Shown here: positions 7,746 to 15,170 of the stretch, piece after piece
How positions within the stretch are numbered: the stretch's first letter is position 1
Layout of the letters: each line of letters starts with the position of its first letter
Source: Flavobacterium psychrophilum
GTDB taxonomy: Bacteria; Bacteroidota; Bacteroidia; Flavobacteriales; Flavobacteriaceae
Assembly: GCA_020720185.1 (NCBI GenBank)
Contig: DYPB01000006.1
Span: forward strand, 13,469-32,133
Reading direction: 5' to 3'
Length of the DNA: 18,665 bases
Translations under genes and position numbers: made by a program
The notes under the pieces: generated by a model
The model's input: only the letters and a program-made list of their open reading frames with translations
Database searches by the model: none
Told to the model about the DNA's origin: nothing

Positions 7746-8789
7746 TTAAAACACTACAAATTTCTTTCTTATAAAATTATTTAATGGTTTTTCTATAAAC
7801 CAATATAACCCAATTGAAATAATATTTAGTGCAATAAATTGAAATAAATAATTTTGAGATATTTTGTTTAAAATATTAGCTATAAAACCGATATGTATCA
7901 AATAGAAAATATAAGAACTTTTGCCTAAAAGTTGAAATAATTTGCTTGATAAAATGATGCTGATTATATTTTTTTCTTTAATTAATCCATAAAATAAAGG
8001 TGCAATACCTAATAATGGTAAAATCAAAGTGTTAATAATTTTACCAAACATACAATCGGTTCCATTACCATTTATTGGTTTTATAATTGAAAGCGTATAA
8101 ACTGAAAGAACAATAAAAACAATTCCGAAAACTGTAAAGTGATTAAAATTAATTTTAATTTTGTCTAAAAAAACAGCTAATAAAATTCCAATTATAAATT
8201 CAGTTATTCTTCCAAAAATGGTAAAATCAAGCATGAAATTATAGGAATTTAACATTCCATAAGAATTATAATTTTGGAAAAGATATACCAAACCAAATCC
8301 TAAAACAAGTGATAAAACTGGAATAATTATTAAATTTAATTTATTTTTTCTAATTAAAATAAAAAAGAATGGTGCTAATAAATAAAAACACTCTTCAATA
8401 GTTAATGACCAGCCTTGTGCAATTCCTGTAAATTTAAACTTATCAAAAAAACCTCTTAAAAACGAAACATTTAATAAATATATTTTAAAATCATTAATTG
8501 TTGATTGTGAATGTAGAATTGCAAAAAATAAAAATGTAAGTGTTGTTAGTATAAAATACATTGGATAAATTCGAGCAAATCTTTTAATTAGATAATCTTT
8601 AAAATTAAAATTGGTTTCATTATAATATCTATTTGCAATTAAAAAACCACTCAAAACAAAAAAAATGGTTACTCCAATATGAAATTCTCTAAAAAAATCA
8701 ATTTTTATTACACTACAATGATGAATAAAAACCATGTAAGCAGCTATTGCTCTTATGCCAGTTAGTGCAGGATAATTTATTAGTTTCAT
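7746..8789 (-). CDS. Acyltransferase family 3 membrane protein (OafA/YrhL-like)
   Basis: Integral membrane acyltransferase, 347 residues and about ten membrane helices, of the family that O-acetylates or otherwise acylates surface glycans and lipids using acyl-CoA. The N-terminus NYPALTGIRAIAAYMVFIHHC holds the conserved Arg (R13) and His pair (H23, H24), followed by HIGVTIFFVLSGFLI near 37-51, the family signature, and SLTIEECFYLLAPFF near 128-142. Length fits a membrane-only enzyme without the extra SGNH domain found in longer relatives. Its ATG overlaps the stop of the upstream DUF6056-like gene by four bases (ATGA), so the pair is probably translationally coupled. The glycan context (glycosyltransferase and flippase nearby) suggests modification of a surface polysaccharide (inference); the substrate is unknown. 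Confidence 0.88.
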   Translation of the reverse strand: MKLINYPALTGIRAIAAYMVFIHHCSVIKIDFFREFHIGVTIFFVLSGFLIANRYYNETNFNFKDYLIKRFARIYPMYFILTTLTFLFFAILHSQSTINDFKIYLLNVSFLRGFFDKFKFTGIAQGWSLTIEECFYLLAPFFFILIRKNKLNLIIIPVLSLVLGFGLVYLFQNYNSYGMLNSYNFMLDFTIFGRITEFIIGILLAVFLDKIKINFNHFTVFGIVFIVLSVYTLSIIKPINGNGTDCMFGKIINTLILPLLGIAPLFYGLIKEKNIISIILSSKLFQLLGKSSYIFYLIHIGFIANILNKISQNYLFQFIALNIISIGLYWFIEKPLNNFIRKKFVVF

Positions 8790-10222
8790 TTTGTAAAAAT
8801 AATCTTTGTTTTATAAAATTTTTCCATTGTACTCACAATATAATTATCAGTAGTATAATTATTTTCTATTTTATAATTCCAGTCTTGGAACAAAGTCGTG
8901 TTCAATTTGGTGTCAATCACTTTCATATAAATGACTTTGTTAGGATTATTTTTTAGAATATGTTCCCTTTCCGTTATTGCTTTCTTAAGTTTAAAACCTT
9001 CATTTAAATTATAGATTGTAAATGTTAGTATGCTTATTAATAGCAACAAAATCAATAGATTGCATTTGTTGTAATTTGTGTTTGCTTGTATAACATTATT
9101 AGTTTTGATGAAATAATGTTTAAGAATATTAAATGTTGCACTCACACAAAAGATTGTTAAAAAGAACATAAAATAGATAGCCGTTCTGGGCGAAACTACT
9201 GCTGGAATAATTATAAACGGAGTTAGAGTGCTTGCCGTTATCCAAAACCATTTAGTATTTTCCAAAAACATAACCCAAAATTGTTTGTTTTTTATTTTGA
9301 GGTTTAACGATAATCGTTCAAATTTGAAATTAAAATTGGGATTAAAGTATACAAATAACACACCGCCAAATGTAATTGAAAGAATCAATAAAAGAAAAGA
9401 CCAATAAATATAACGGATTATATTTTTTAGATTGTATTTAAGAAAATATAAAATAGTTTTATCAGCTATTTCGCTATTATTGACCCCTTGCATTCTAAAA
9501 AAATTACCTGGTGCCAAAACGATAAATAAAAGTCCAATTATTAAAGATATTAGAATAATATAATTCAGTTTATTACTCGATTTTTTTTCTGATAAATAAT
9601 TTAAAATACAGTAAATAATCACTAATGTAATTAATCCAATTGTGAGGTTTTGAGTTGATGCAGCTGTGAGTATGGAATAAAATAGGAACACTATTTTCTG
9701 TATCGAATTGAAGTTGTTTTTTTGGAGTTGTAAATAAAAATAAATCCAAATTGCAGCCATAAAAAGCCAAAAAGAGTAAATACCACCAGTAGCCCAATAT
9801 ATAGTTTCAGCAAGGTGTTTGTGCGAACCAATCCAAAAAATTAATGCAAATAAAATTGTGAAAATATATTTTTCTGATATTGTAAATGAAATCTCTAAAT
9901 CAAAGTTGATGATAGACAATATCAATAAACCGCTACCCATAAAACATAAACTCCACATAAAAATAATTACTTCAATTTGGAAGTTTAGCAAACTAAACGC
10001 CTGTAAAAAAGCTCCTAATGTTAAGCAGCGTCCATCAAATTCTAAATAATTTGCAATACAATGATTAAGAATATTATTTTTGCAGTCATTCATCAAATAA
10101 TAATCATCTCCACCATTCAAAAAGGCATTCATAGATAAAGTCAAAATCATCACAAGGCACAAAACCGCCAATCCCAAAAGGATTTTATCAACTGTTTTTT
10201 TGTTTTTTATTAGATTTATCAT
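8786..10222 (-). CDS. DUF6056-like polytopic membrane protein
   Basis: 478-residue membrane protein with about ten hydrophobic helices and a C-terminal soluble tail of about 75 residues. The extracytoplasmic GGDDYYLMND after the first helix (about 37-46), YWATGGIYSFW near residue 145, TAASTQNLTIGL in the middle and LAPGNFFRMQG near 238-248 match my recollection of the DUF6056 family, whose layout resembles GT-C glycosyltransferases (an acidic motif in the first loop). Transfer of a sugar from a lipid carrier on the outer face of the membrane is therefore possible but unproven. It is the first gene of a two-gene operon with the acyltransferase (4-base overlap), and a good promoter lies 25-54 bases upstream. 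It is divergent from the GT2 gene. Confidence 0.72.
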   Translation of the reverse strand: MINLIKNKKTVDKILLGLAVLCLVMILTLSMNAFLNGGDDYYLMNDCKNNILNHCIANYLEFDGRCLTLGAFLQAFSLLNFQIEVIIFMWSLCFMGSGLLILSIINFDLEISFTISEKYIFTILFALIFWIGSHKHLAETIYWATGGIYSFWLFMAAIWIYFYLQLQKNNFNSIQKIVFLFYSILTAASTQNLTIGLITLVIIYCILNYLSEKKSSNKLNYIILISLIIGLLFIVLAPGNFFRMQGVNNSEIADKTILYFLKYNLKNIIRYIYWSFLLLILSITFGGVLFVYFNPNFNFKFERLSLNLKIKNKQFWVMFLENTKWFWITASTLTPFIIIPAVVSPRTAIYFMFFLTIFCVSATFNILKHYFIKTNNVIQANTNYNKCNLLILLLLISILTFTIYNLNEGFKLKKAITEREHILKNNPNKVIYMKVIDTKLNTTLFQDWNYKIENNYTTDNYIVSTMEKFYKTKIIFTK

Positions 10223-10232
10223 AATTGTTTGC

Positions 10233-10240
10233 TATTTTCG
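10233..10240 (+). promoter_or_regulatory. Possible -7 element (TATTTTCG) for the GT2 gene
   Basis: TATTTTCG matches TAnnTTTG at all but one defined position, 30 bases before the ATG at 10271. The -33 candidate is poor (TAG at 19-base spacing). It interlocks with the promoter of the divergent gene. Confidence 0.3.
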
Positions 10241-10246
10241 TGCCTA

Positions 10247-10276
10247 CAAATGTACTGTTTTATTAAAATTATGCAA
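10247..10276 (-). promoter_or_regulatory. Bacteroidota-type promoter (TTG-N19-TACATTTG) for the DUF6056-acyltransferase operon
   Basis: On the minus strand TTG (plus 10274-10276), exactly 19 bases, then TACATTTG (plus 10247-10254) matches the known Bacteroidota promoter architecture. It is the best promoter in the window. Expected transcription start is near 10241, giving a leader of about 20 bases. The -33 TTG lies just inside the first codons of the divergent GT2 gene. Confidence 0.62.
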
Positions 10277-11170
10277 GATAATCCGTTAGTTACTGTTATT
10301 TGTCTGTCTTACAATCATTCCTTGTTTGTGGTCGAGTCTCTTCAATCGGTTATGAATCAAAGTTATAAAAACATTGAATTAATTATTGTTGATGATAAAA
10401 GTTCAGATAATTCGGTTGAAGTGATTAATCAATGGCTTATTGATTTTCCTGAGATTCAATTTATTGTCAATAAAAAAAATTTGGGAAATACCAAATCATT
10501 CAATAAAGCTGTGAAATTTGCCAAAGGCGAATATTTAATTGACCTTGCTGCCGACGATGTTTTATTAAAAAATTGTGTTGCATTGCAGGTGGATAAATTT
10601 CAGAACAGTAATTATAAAAACCTTGGAATGGTTTTTGGAAATGCCGAAAATATTGACGAAAACGGCAAGTTTTATTCCTATTATTTTGATGTAAATTCTC
10701 TTAAAAAAGTTATTGATGAAAGAAAAACGGGCGATATTTATCTATCAATTATTAATTCAGGAACGGTAATGTGTTCCGTATCAGTAATGATGAAAAAAAG
10801 TATTTTTGAGGATTTAAAAGCTTACGACGAAAATCTTGCATATGAAGATTTGGATTTTTGGATTAGGCTTTCCCGAAATTATAATATTGATTTTATTGAT
10901 GAAATATTGGTTCAAAAACGCTTTCTTTCAACAGCTATGAGTGCTAATTTTAATAAACGGAATAGCAAAATAAACCATTCAACCAATAAAATTCTTAAAA
11001 AAATTATTAGTCTAAACCGAAATCAAGAAGAAGATTTAGCGGTACAAAAACGAGTTCATTATGAAATTATTTTAGCTTATAAAAATAAAGATATTGAACT
11101 ATTACTTAAAAATTTAGGATTGAAATTGTGGATAGGTTGGAGGAGATTTTTTAAACCAAACATTTCCTAA
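10271..11170 (+). CDS. Family 2 glycosyltransferase (GT-A fold)
   Basis: Cytoplasmic or membrane-associated inverting glycosyltransferase, 299 residues from the ATG at 10271. An upstream TTG at 10229 is in frame but would overlap the divergent gene's promoter and adds only unconserved residues. The N-terminus PLVTVICLSYNHSLFVVESL is the classical GT2 nucleotide-sugar binding strand, with IIVDDKSSDNS at 38-48 and the metal-binding region LIDLAADDVLL at 89-99. YEDLDFWIR further on supplies the acidic catalytic-base motif. The C-terminal 85 residues are helical and basic. It is the only plus-strand gene of the polysaccharide block, divergent from the DUF6056 gene and overlapping the convergent flippase gene by 20 bases. 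The donor and acceptor sugars cannot be predicted. Confidence 0.9.
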   Translation: MQDNPLVTVICLSYNHSLFVVESLQSVMNQSYKNIELIIVDDKSSDNSVEVINQWLIDFPEIQFIVNKKNLGNTKSFNKAVKFAKGEYLIDLAADDVLLKNCVALQVDKFQNSNYKNLGMVFGNAENIDENGKFYSYYFDVNSLKKVIDERKTGDIYLSIINSGTVMCSVSVMMKKSIFEDLKAYDENLAYEDLDFWIRLSRNYNIDFIDEILVQKRFLSTAMSANFNKRNSKINHSTNKILKKIISLNRNQEEDLAVQKRVHYEIILAYKNKDIELLLKNLGLKLWIGWRRFFKPNIS

Positions 11171-12419
11171 AATAAATACTTAAAACGATTAAATATATCA
11201 AATAAGTAAAACAATGAGCTATAACAACTCCTTCTAATTTAAATAATTGCAGGAAATAAATACTCGAAGTATAGGTAATAAAAAGCGAAAAAATTTCTAT
11301 CAAAATATATGACAAAGTATGTTTTTTTGCTAATAAATTAAAAGCCAATATCCACGAACAGACTTTTAATAAATCGCCTATTAATTGCCAAAAAAACAAT
11401 GAAGTTACGGGTACAAATTCGGGCGTAAATAGCATTTTGATTATAAAAAAGCGTAAAAAATAAATACAAATTAGTCCTATCATAAAAATTGGAATCAGGG
11501 TTTTATAATAATCCCAAAAAATGGTTTTAGTTTCTAAATTATTTTTGCTAACTGCCAATTTTGGTAAATAATAAATTCCTAAAATGCTGGTTATAAAAAG
11601 TAAATAATAAGATGAAATTCTGGTAATAGTTTCCCAAAAACCAGCTTGTTCTATGCCGTAATTAGAAATAATGTTATTTCTAATTGCAATAGAAACAAAT
11701 GGCGAAATTATTGCCGATACCAATGTCATTAAGGAAAATTGGGATAGGTTTTTAATTATTTGGCTGTCAAAATTTTTAAATTTGACAATCTCAATAAAAT
11801 TTATTTCTTTAAAAAGATAATAGCTACAAACAAAAAATAAAATTGATGGAGCAATAACTAAAGACAATAAAGCTCCCAAAACTTTGTAATGAAATAATAA
11901 AATTGCCGATGTAAAAAGACCAATAATATTGCCAATAGTATTGATGTAAATAACACTTTTAAACTTTCCTAAACCATTAATTATGGCAAGCAAAACCAGC
12001 GAAATTGCGTATAAAGGCAAAATTATTGCAAGTATTTTAAAAATTATTTGAAACTGAAAATTAGAACCAAAAATTTTTGTATTCCAGTAATTCGAAGAGA
12101 AAAATAATCCAAAACTTAAAATTGAAATTACAAATATAAGTAAGATAAAAACTGTAGCAATTAGTTTTGAGTTTTTCTGTTTATCATTTTCAGCAATATA
12201 TTTTACAATTCCGTTTGTAAATCCAAGTGTTGAAACGCTTTCTAATCCACTCATAAAGTTTCTGAAATTGCCCACAACTGCCATTCCGCTTGAACCTATA
12301 AAAATAGCCAACAATTTTGAAGTTATCAGTCCAATTACAATTTTTATCAATACACTAATACTATTTAAAGATGTGATTTTAAATAAATTAGATCGAAATA
12401 TGTACTTAATTCTTGTCAA
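11151..12419 (-). CDS. wzx: Wzx-type O-antigen/polysaccharide flippase
   Basis: Polytopic protein of 422 residues with about twelve membrane helices, of the MOP/PST superfamily that flips undecaprenyl-linked oligosaccharides across the inner membrane. The N-terminus SLNSISVLIKIVIGLITSKL followed by AIFIGSSGMAVVGNFRNFMSG matches the O-antigen translocase group (WzxE-like) common in Bacteroidota; basic loops and repeated hydrophobic segments fill the rest. The start is TTG, five bases after the upstream acyltransferase stop; no ATG is available near the conserved N-terminus, so translation probably depends on coupling. It is the last gene of the run exonuclease-miaA-GNAT-like-wzx. Its 3' end overlaps the GT2 gene by 20 bases. 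The glycan carried is unknown. Confidence 0.87.
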   Translation of the reverse strand: MTRIKYIFRSNLFKITSLNSISVLIKIVIGLITSKLLAIFIGSSGMAVVGNFRNFMSGLESVSTLGFTNGIVKYIAENDKQKNSKLIATVFILLIFVISILSFGLFFSSNYWNTKIFGSNFQFQIIFKILAIILPLYAISLVLLAIINGLGKFKSVIYINTIGNIIGLFTSAILLFHYKVLGALLSLVIAPSILFFVCSYYLFKEINFIEIVKFKNFDSQIIKNLSQFSLMTLVSAIISPFVSIAIRNNIISNYGIEQAGFWETITRISSYYLLFITSILGIYYLPKLAVSKNNLETKTIFWDYYKTLIPIFMIGLICIYFLRFFIIKMLFTPEFVPVTSLFFWQLIGDLLKVCSWILAFNLLAKKHTLSYILIEIFSLFITYTSSIYFLQLFKLEGVVIAHCFTYLIYLIVLSIYFRKCLV

Positions 12420-12424
12420 TATTT

Positions 12425-13402
12425 TTATTTTAGAACGGTTTCAAACATTGGATAATTTTTAGTTTCAATTTCATAAAAATCCTGAACTACGGTGCTTGCT
12501 CCAAAACCTTGTTTCCAGAATGATAAATTTACCTCTAATTTATTACCTAAATAACCATTTGACGACCCAAAATCTAAATACTTTTTATCTTTAAAAATAT
12601 TCATAATCAAATGATTGTATAAAAAATCTAAACTGCCATTTGTAGTTTTACTTTCATCTCCAAAAATATATTGCGAATGAGCAACATTTTTACTTTCAAA
12701 AATGGTTGTTCCAGCCACGATTATATTGTTTTGATAAACATTAAATTGTCTTATATTTTTAGGAAATAATTGATGCAATTTTGTAATTTCGGCTAATGAA
12801 TGTATGGGTTTTACGCCGTGTTTTTTCACCATATTTGGTTCCAAAATTTCGTTCCAAAAAGGCTTAAAATCAGTAGTTTCAATAATTTCAAGACCTGCTT
12901 TCATGCCTTTTTTTATACCTTCTTTTCTCCCGTCTGATATTTTAAAATTTTCCCTCAAATCCAAAACGGATAAACTGTCTCTTTTTGTCAATTTTGCATT
13001 GACTAAAAATAAAGCATACAGCAATTCATCTGCAGGTTTTTGATGATAAATTGTTGGAATTGTTTTAATAAATATTTTCTCTATCTTATTCTCATTCAAA
13101 TAGGATAAAAGAATTTTAAAAACTGACAAAATGCTTGTTAATTTTAGTTTTTCATTATACAACAAACCACCATAAGTTAATCCCTGATGGGTGTGTACTT
13201 CATTGTTCATAATATTTGCGGGCAAAACAGCAATCCATTTTTCGCCATCTAAAATAATTAATGAATAATCGTCAAATCTATCAGAATGATAATCCATAAA
13301 ATCTCGATGGAATAAAAAAGTTCCATTTTTTGATTGTGTAATAAATGTATTCCAATGGTTGAAATCGAGTTTATTATAGCGTTTTACGATGTAGTTTTTC
13401 AC
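12425..13402 (-). CDS. GNAT/FemAB-like acyltransferase
   Basis: 325-residue soluble protein resembling the GNAT/FemAB-like acyltransferase group (Acetyltransf_6 type) often seen in Bacteroidota polysaccharide loci. Visible supporting features are NGTFLFHRDFMDYHSDRF near 26-43, a central KEGIKKGMKAGLEI segment typical of the linker between two GNAT folds, and near the C-terminus SLDFLYNHLIMNIF then YLDFGSSNGYLGNKLE, matching the conserved end of the second fold. It probably transfers an acyl or aminoacyl group to a sugar or lipid carrier; the substrate is unknown. The start is GTG, one base after the miaA stop, implying translational coupling. The flippase gene follows after five bases, which supports a role in making the exported glycan (inference). 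Confidence 0.7.
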   Translation of the reverse strand: MKNYIVKRYNKLDFNHWNTFITQSKNGTFLFHRDFMDYHSDRFDDYSLIILDGEKWIAVLPANIMNNEVHTHQGLTYGGLLYNEKLKLTSILSVFKILLSYLNENKIEKIFIKTIPTIYHQKPADELLYALFLVNAKLTKRDSLSVLDLRENFKISDGRKEGIKKGMKAGLEIIETTDFKPFWNEILEPNMVKKHGVKPIHSLAEITKLHQLFPKNIRQFNVYQNNIIVAGTTIFESKNVAHSQYIFGDESKTTNGSLDFLYNHLIMNIFKDKKYLDFGSSNGYLGNKLEVNLSFWKQGFGASTVVQDFYEIETKNYPMFETVLK

Positions 13403-13403
13403 T

Positions 13404-14327
13404 TTATTGTATTGATTTTAGGTGTGCTATAATTTTATTTATGGAGGTTTGATAATCAAACCAAACGACATTTTCAGTTCGTTTGAACCAAGTTATTTGT
13501 CTTTTTGCAAATCTACGAGTATTTTTTTTAATTTCATCGATAGCAAATTCTAATGATATTGTATGGTCAAAAAAATCAAATAATTCTTTATAACCTACTG
13601 TTTGCAAAGCATTTAAGTTTCTGTAAGGATACAATCTTTCAGCCTCTGCAAGCAATCCATTATTAATCATAACCTCAACACGGCTATTAATTCTTTGGTA
13701 TAATTGTTCTTTATCAGCCTGTAAACCAATGATTATAGGTGTAAAATTTCGTTCGTTTTTGTTTTTATTTAAAAACGATGAGTAAGGCTTTCCTGTACCT
13801 ATACAAACTTCTACAAAACGCATCATTCGTTGTGGATTTTGCAAGCTTTGTGGATTTTCAAGACTTATTTTATTAAAATACTCAATATCTAATTCTTTTA
13901 GTTTTTCTTGCAAATATTCAATCCCAAATTTGTTATAATTTATTAAAACTTGTGCTCTACTATCGGTTTCTATTTCAGGAAAAACATCAAATCCTTTTAG
14001 AACAGCATCAAGATATAGTCCTGATCCGCCAACTATAATGGCATATTCATTGGTTTCAAAAATTTTGTCCAGTTTTTTAAGAGCCTCTTTTTCAAAATCG
14101 CCAACGGTATAGTTCTCGAAAATTGATTTGTTTTGAATAAAATAATGTGTGGCATAGTTTAATTCTTCCAGACTTGGAACAGCAGTACCAATAGTCATTT
14201 CGACATAAAACTGCCTACTATCGCAGGAAATAATTGGACAATTAAAATGTTTTGCTAATTCGATGCTAACTGCTGTTTTTCCTATGGCGGTTGGTCCAAG
14301 AATTACGATTAATTTATTTTTTTTCAC
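13404..14327 (-). CDS. miaA: tRNA dimethylallyltransferase MiaA
   Basis: Transfers a dimethylallyl group from DMAPP to N6 of A37 in tRNAs reading U-starting codons, 307 residues, cytoplasmic. The P-loop GPTAIGKT is at 11-18, SCDSRQFY with the catalytic Asp near 34-41, VGGSGLYLDAVL near 99-110, NPQRMMRFVEV in the insertion domain, ALQTVGYKEL near 245-254, and TRRFAKRQITWFKR near the C-terminus, all MiaA signatures. The start is GTG, read from the conserved KLIVILGPT N-terminus, and it overlaps the end of the exonuclease gene by 14 bases through a run of eight A residues. The next gene begins one base after its stop. Unusually, it sits in one run with a flippase and an acyltransferase, probably because the glycan genes were inserted downstream. 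Confidence 0.97.
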   Translation of the reverse strand: MKKNKLIVILGPTAIGKTAVSIELAKHFNCPIISCDSRQFYVEMTIGTAVPSLEELNYATHYFIQNKSIFENYTVGDFEKEALKKLDKIFETNEYAIIVGGSGLYLDAVLKGFDVFPEIETDSRAQVLINYNKFGIEYLQEKLKELDIEYFNKISLENPQSLQNPQRMMRFVEVCIGTGKPYSSFLNKNKNERNFTPIIIGLQADKEQLYQRINSRVEVMINNGLLAEAERLYPYRNLNALQTVGYKELFDFFDHTISLEFAIDEIKKNTRRFAKRQITWFKRTENVVWFDYQTSINKIIAHLKSIQ

Positions 14328-14889
14328 GGCTTTTTTTTATCTTTTTCTCGACATTAATATTGTCTTTAATCAATTTTGAAAGAATTTGATTATCAATATC
14401 TTTTTCTAATAAAATTTTCAATAAACTTACAGTTGCCATTGCATCGCCGCTGGCTCTATGTCTATCAGGTGTTTCAATTCCGAGTGATCGAGCTAATTTT
14501 CCTAAACTATGCGATTTTTCGTCGGGAAATAATATTTTAGAAACTTCAACCGTACAAAGGGTTTTGGCATTAAACTCGTATCCTAATCGTCTGAATTCTG
14601 TTTTCAAAATTCGATAATCAAAAACGGCATTGTGGGCAACAAGGATACAGTTTTGGGTAATTTCAACAATCTGTTTAGCAATTTCAAAAAATTTAGGAGC
14701 ATCTTCAAGCATTTTGCTGTTTATACCTGTGAGTTTAACAACATACGGTTGAATTGATTTTTCAGGATTGACAAGGCTAATAAATTCTTCAATTATTTGT
14801 TTACCATCAAATTTATAGATAGCAATTTCAGTAATTCCTTCTTCGTTAAATTTTCCGCCAGTGGTTTCTATGTCTAAAATTGCGTACAA
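14314..14889 (-). CDS. DEDDh 3'-5' exonuclease (DnaQ/epsilon-like), stand-alone
   Basis: Exonuclease of the DnaQ/RNase T superfamily, 191 residues. All five catalytic residues of the DEDDh type are seen: D6 and E8 in ILDIETTGG, D91 in HNAVFDYRI, H144 and D149 in DRHRASGDA. It could proofread or trim DNA or RNA ends. Many Bacteroidota homologues, as I recall, continue into a GIY-YIG (UvrC-like) domain; here the protein stops after a basic tail (KKIKKSREKK) and overlaps miaA by 14 bases, so it is either a natural short form or a truncated one. The start must be TTG at 14889, because the catalytic Asp is residue 6 and no ATG lies upstream in frame near it. It is the first gene of the run to wzx. 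Confidence 0.9.
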   Translation of the reverse strand: MYAILDIETTGGKFNEEGITEIAIYKFDGKQIIEEFISLVNPEKSIQPYVVKLTGINSKMLEDAPKFFEIAKQIVEITQNCILVAHNAVFDYRILKTEFRRLGYEFNAKTLCTVEVSKILFPDEKSHSLGKLARSLGIETPDRHRASGDAMATVSLLKILLEKDIDNQILSKLIKDNINVEKKIKKSREKK

Positions 14890-14920
14890 ATGTTGTTTTT
14901 TTTGATTGATTGTGAGTTTA

Positions 14921-14928
14921 CAAATTTA
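14921..14928 (-). promoter_or_regulatory. Putative -7 element (TAAATTTG) for the exonuclease-miaA operon
   Basis: On the minus strand TAAATTTG matches TAnnTTTG, 31 bases upstream of the TTG start. A GTTTG lies upstream but at shorter than usual spacing (13 bases). Expected leader is about 25 bases. Confidence 0.35.
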
Positions 14929-14976
14929 TACTTTTTTTTCGCAAACTTTTTTAAAAATGCAAATGATATTTATTTT

Positions 14977-15047
14977 AGCCCAGACAGTAGCGACATCCTT
15001 TTTTTCTGCCTTTTTTGGGCAGAAAAAAAGATATAGCGAATGGCTGG
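14977..15047 (+). ncRNA. Structured intergenic element with a 13-bp perfect hairpin (possible flavobacterial RNA or repeat)
   Basis: A perfect 13-base-pair hairpin, CTTTTTTTCTGCC (14998-15010) with GGCAGAAAAAAAG (15018-15030) and a 7-base loop, is nested inside flanks that can also pair: CCAG 14980-14983 with CTGG 15044-15047 (or AGCC with GGCT), and CG 14991-14992 with CG 15037-15038. TAGCGA occurs on both sides (14988-14993 and 15034-15039). The layout AGCCC...ACATCCTTTT-hairpin-AAAAGATATAGCG...GGCTGGAAA resembles a recurrent intergenic element I recall from Flavobacterium genomes, and may be the Flavo-1 RNA family; I cannot verify this. No T-run follows the stem on either strand, so it is not a simple terminator. 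The strand is chosen from that recollection. It lies between the divergent exonuclease and prfB genes. Confidence 0.5.
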
Positions 15048-15139
15048 AAATACATTTATTGATATGACTGAAGTTTTGCTTCCAGAAACGAATTAGAGAA
15101 AATCAAAAAAACACATTACTCATAACTCAAAACTTTGCT

Positions 15140-15147
15140 TATATTTG
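15140..15147 (+). promoter_or_regulatory. Putative -7 element (TATATTTG) for prfB
   Basis: TATATTTG fully matches TAnnTTTG and sits 23 bases before the prfB ATG. A TTTG at 15134-15137 is too close to serve as the -33 element, and none is clear at 19-21 bases, so confidence is moderate. Confidence 0.42.
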
Positions 15148-15170
15148 CAATCAAAAAAAAATATTAATTT

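Noticed and set aside
10229..10270. TTG start for the GT2 gene
   Set aside because: The extension is unconserved and overlaps the promoter region; the ATG at 10271 precedes the conserved first strand directly.
12425..13402. True FemA/FemX peptidoglycan interpeptide-bridge enzyme
   Set aside because: Only a general GNAT/FemAB resemblance is seen, and the neighbours point to polysaccharide rather than cell-wall bridge synthesis.
14998..15030. Intrinsic terminator
   Set aside because: The stem is strong, but its A/T runs are inside the stem and no T-run follows the hairpin on either strand; it also lies between divergent genes, where a terminator is not expected.
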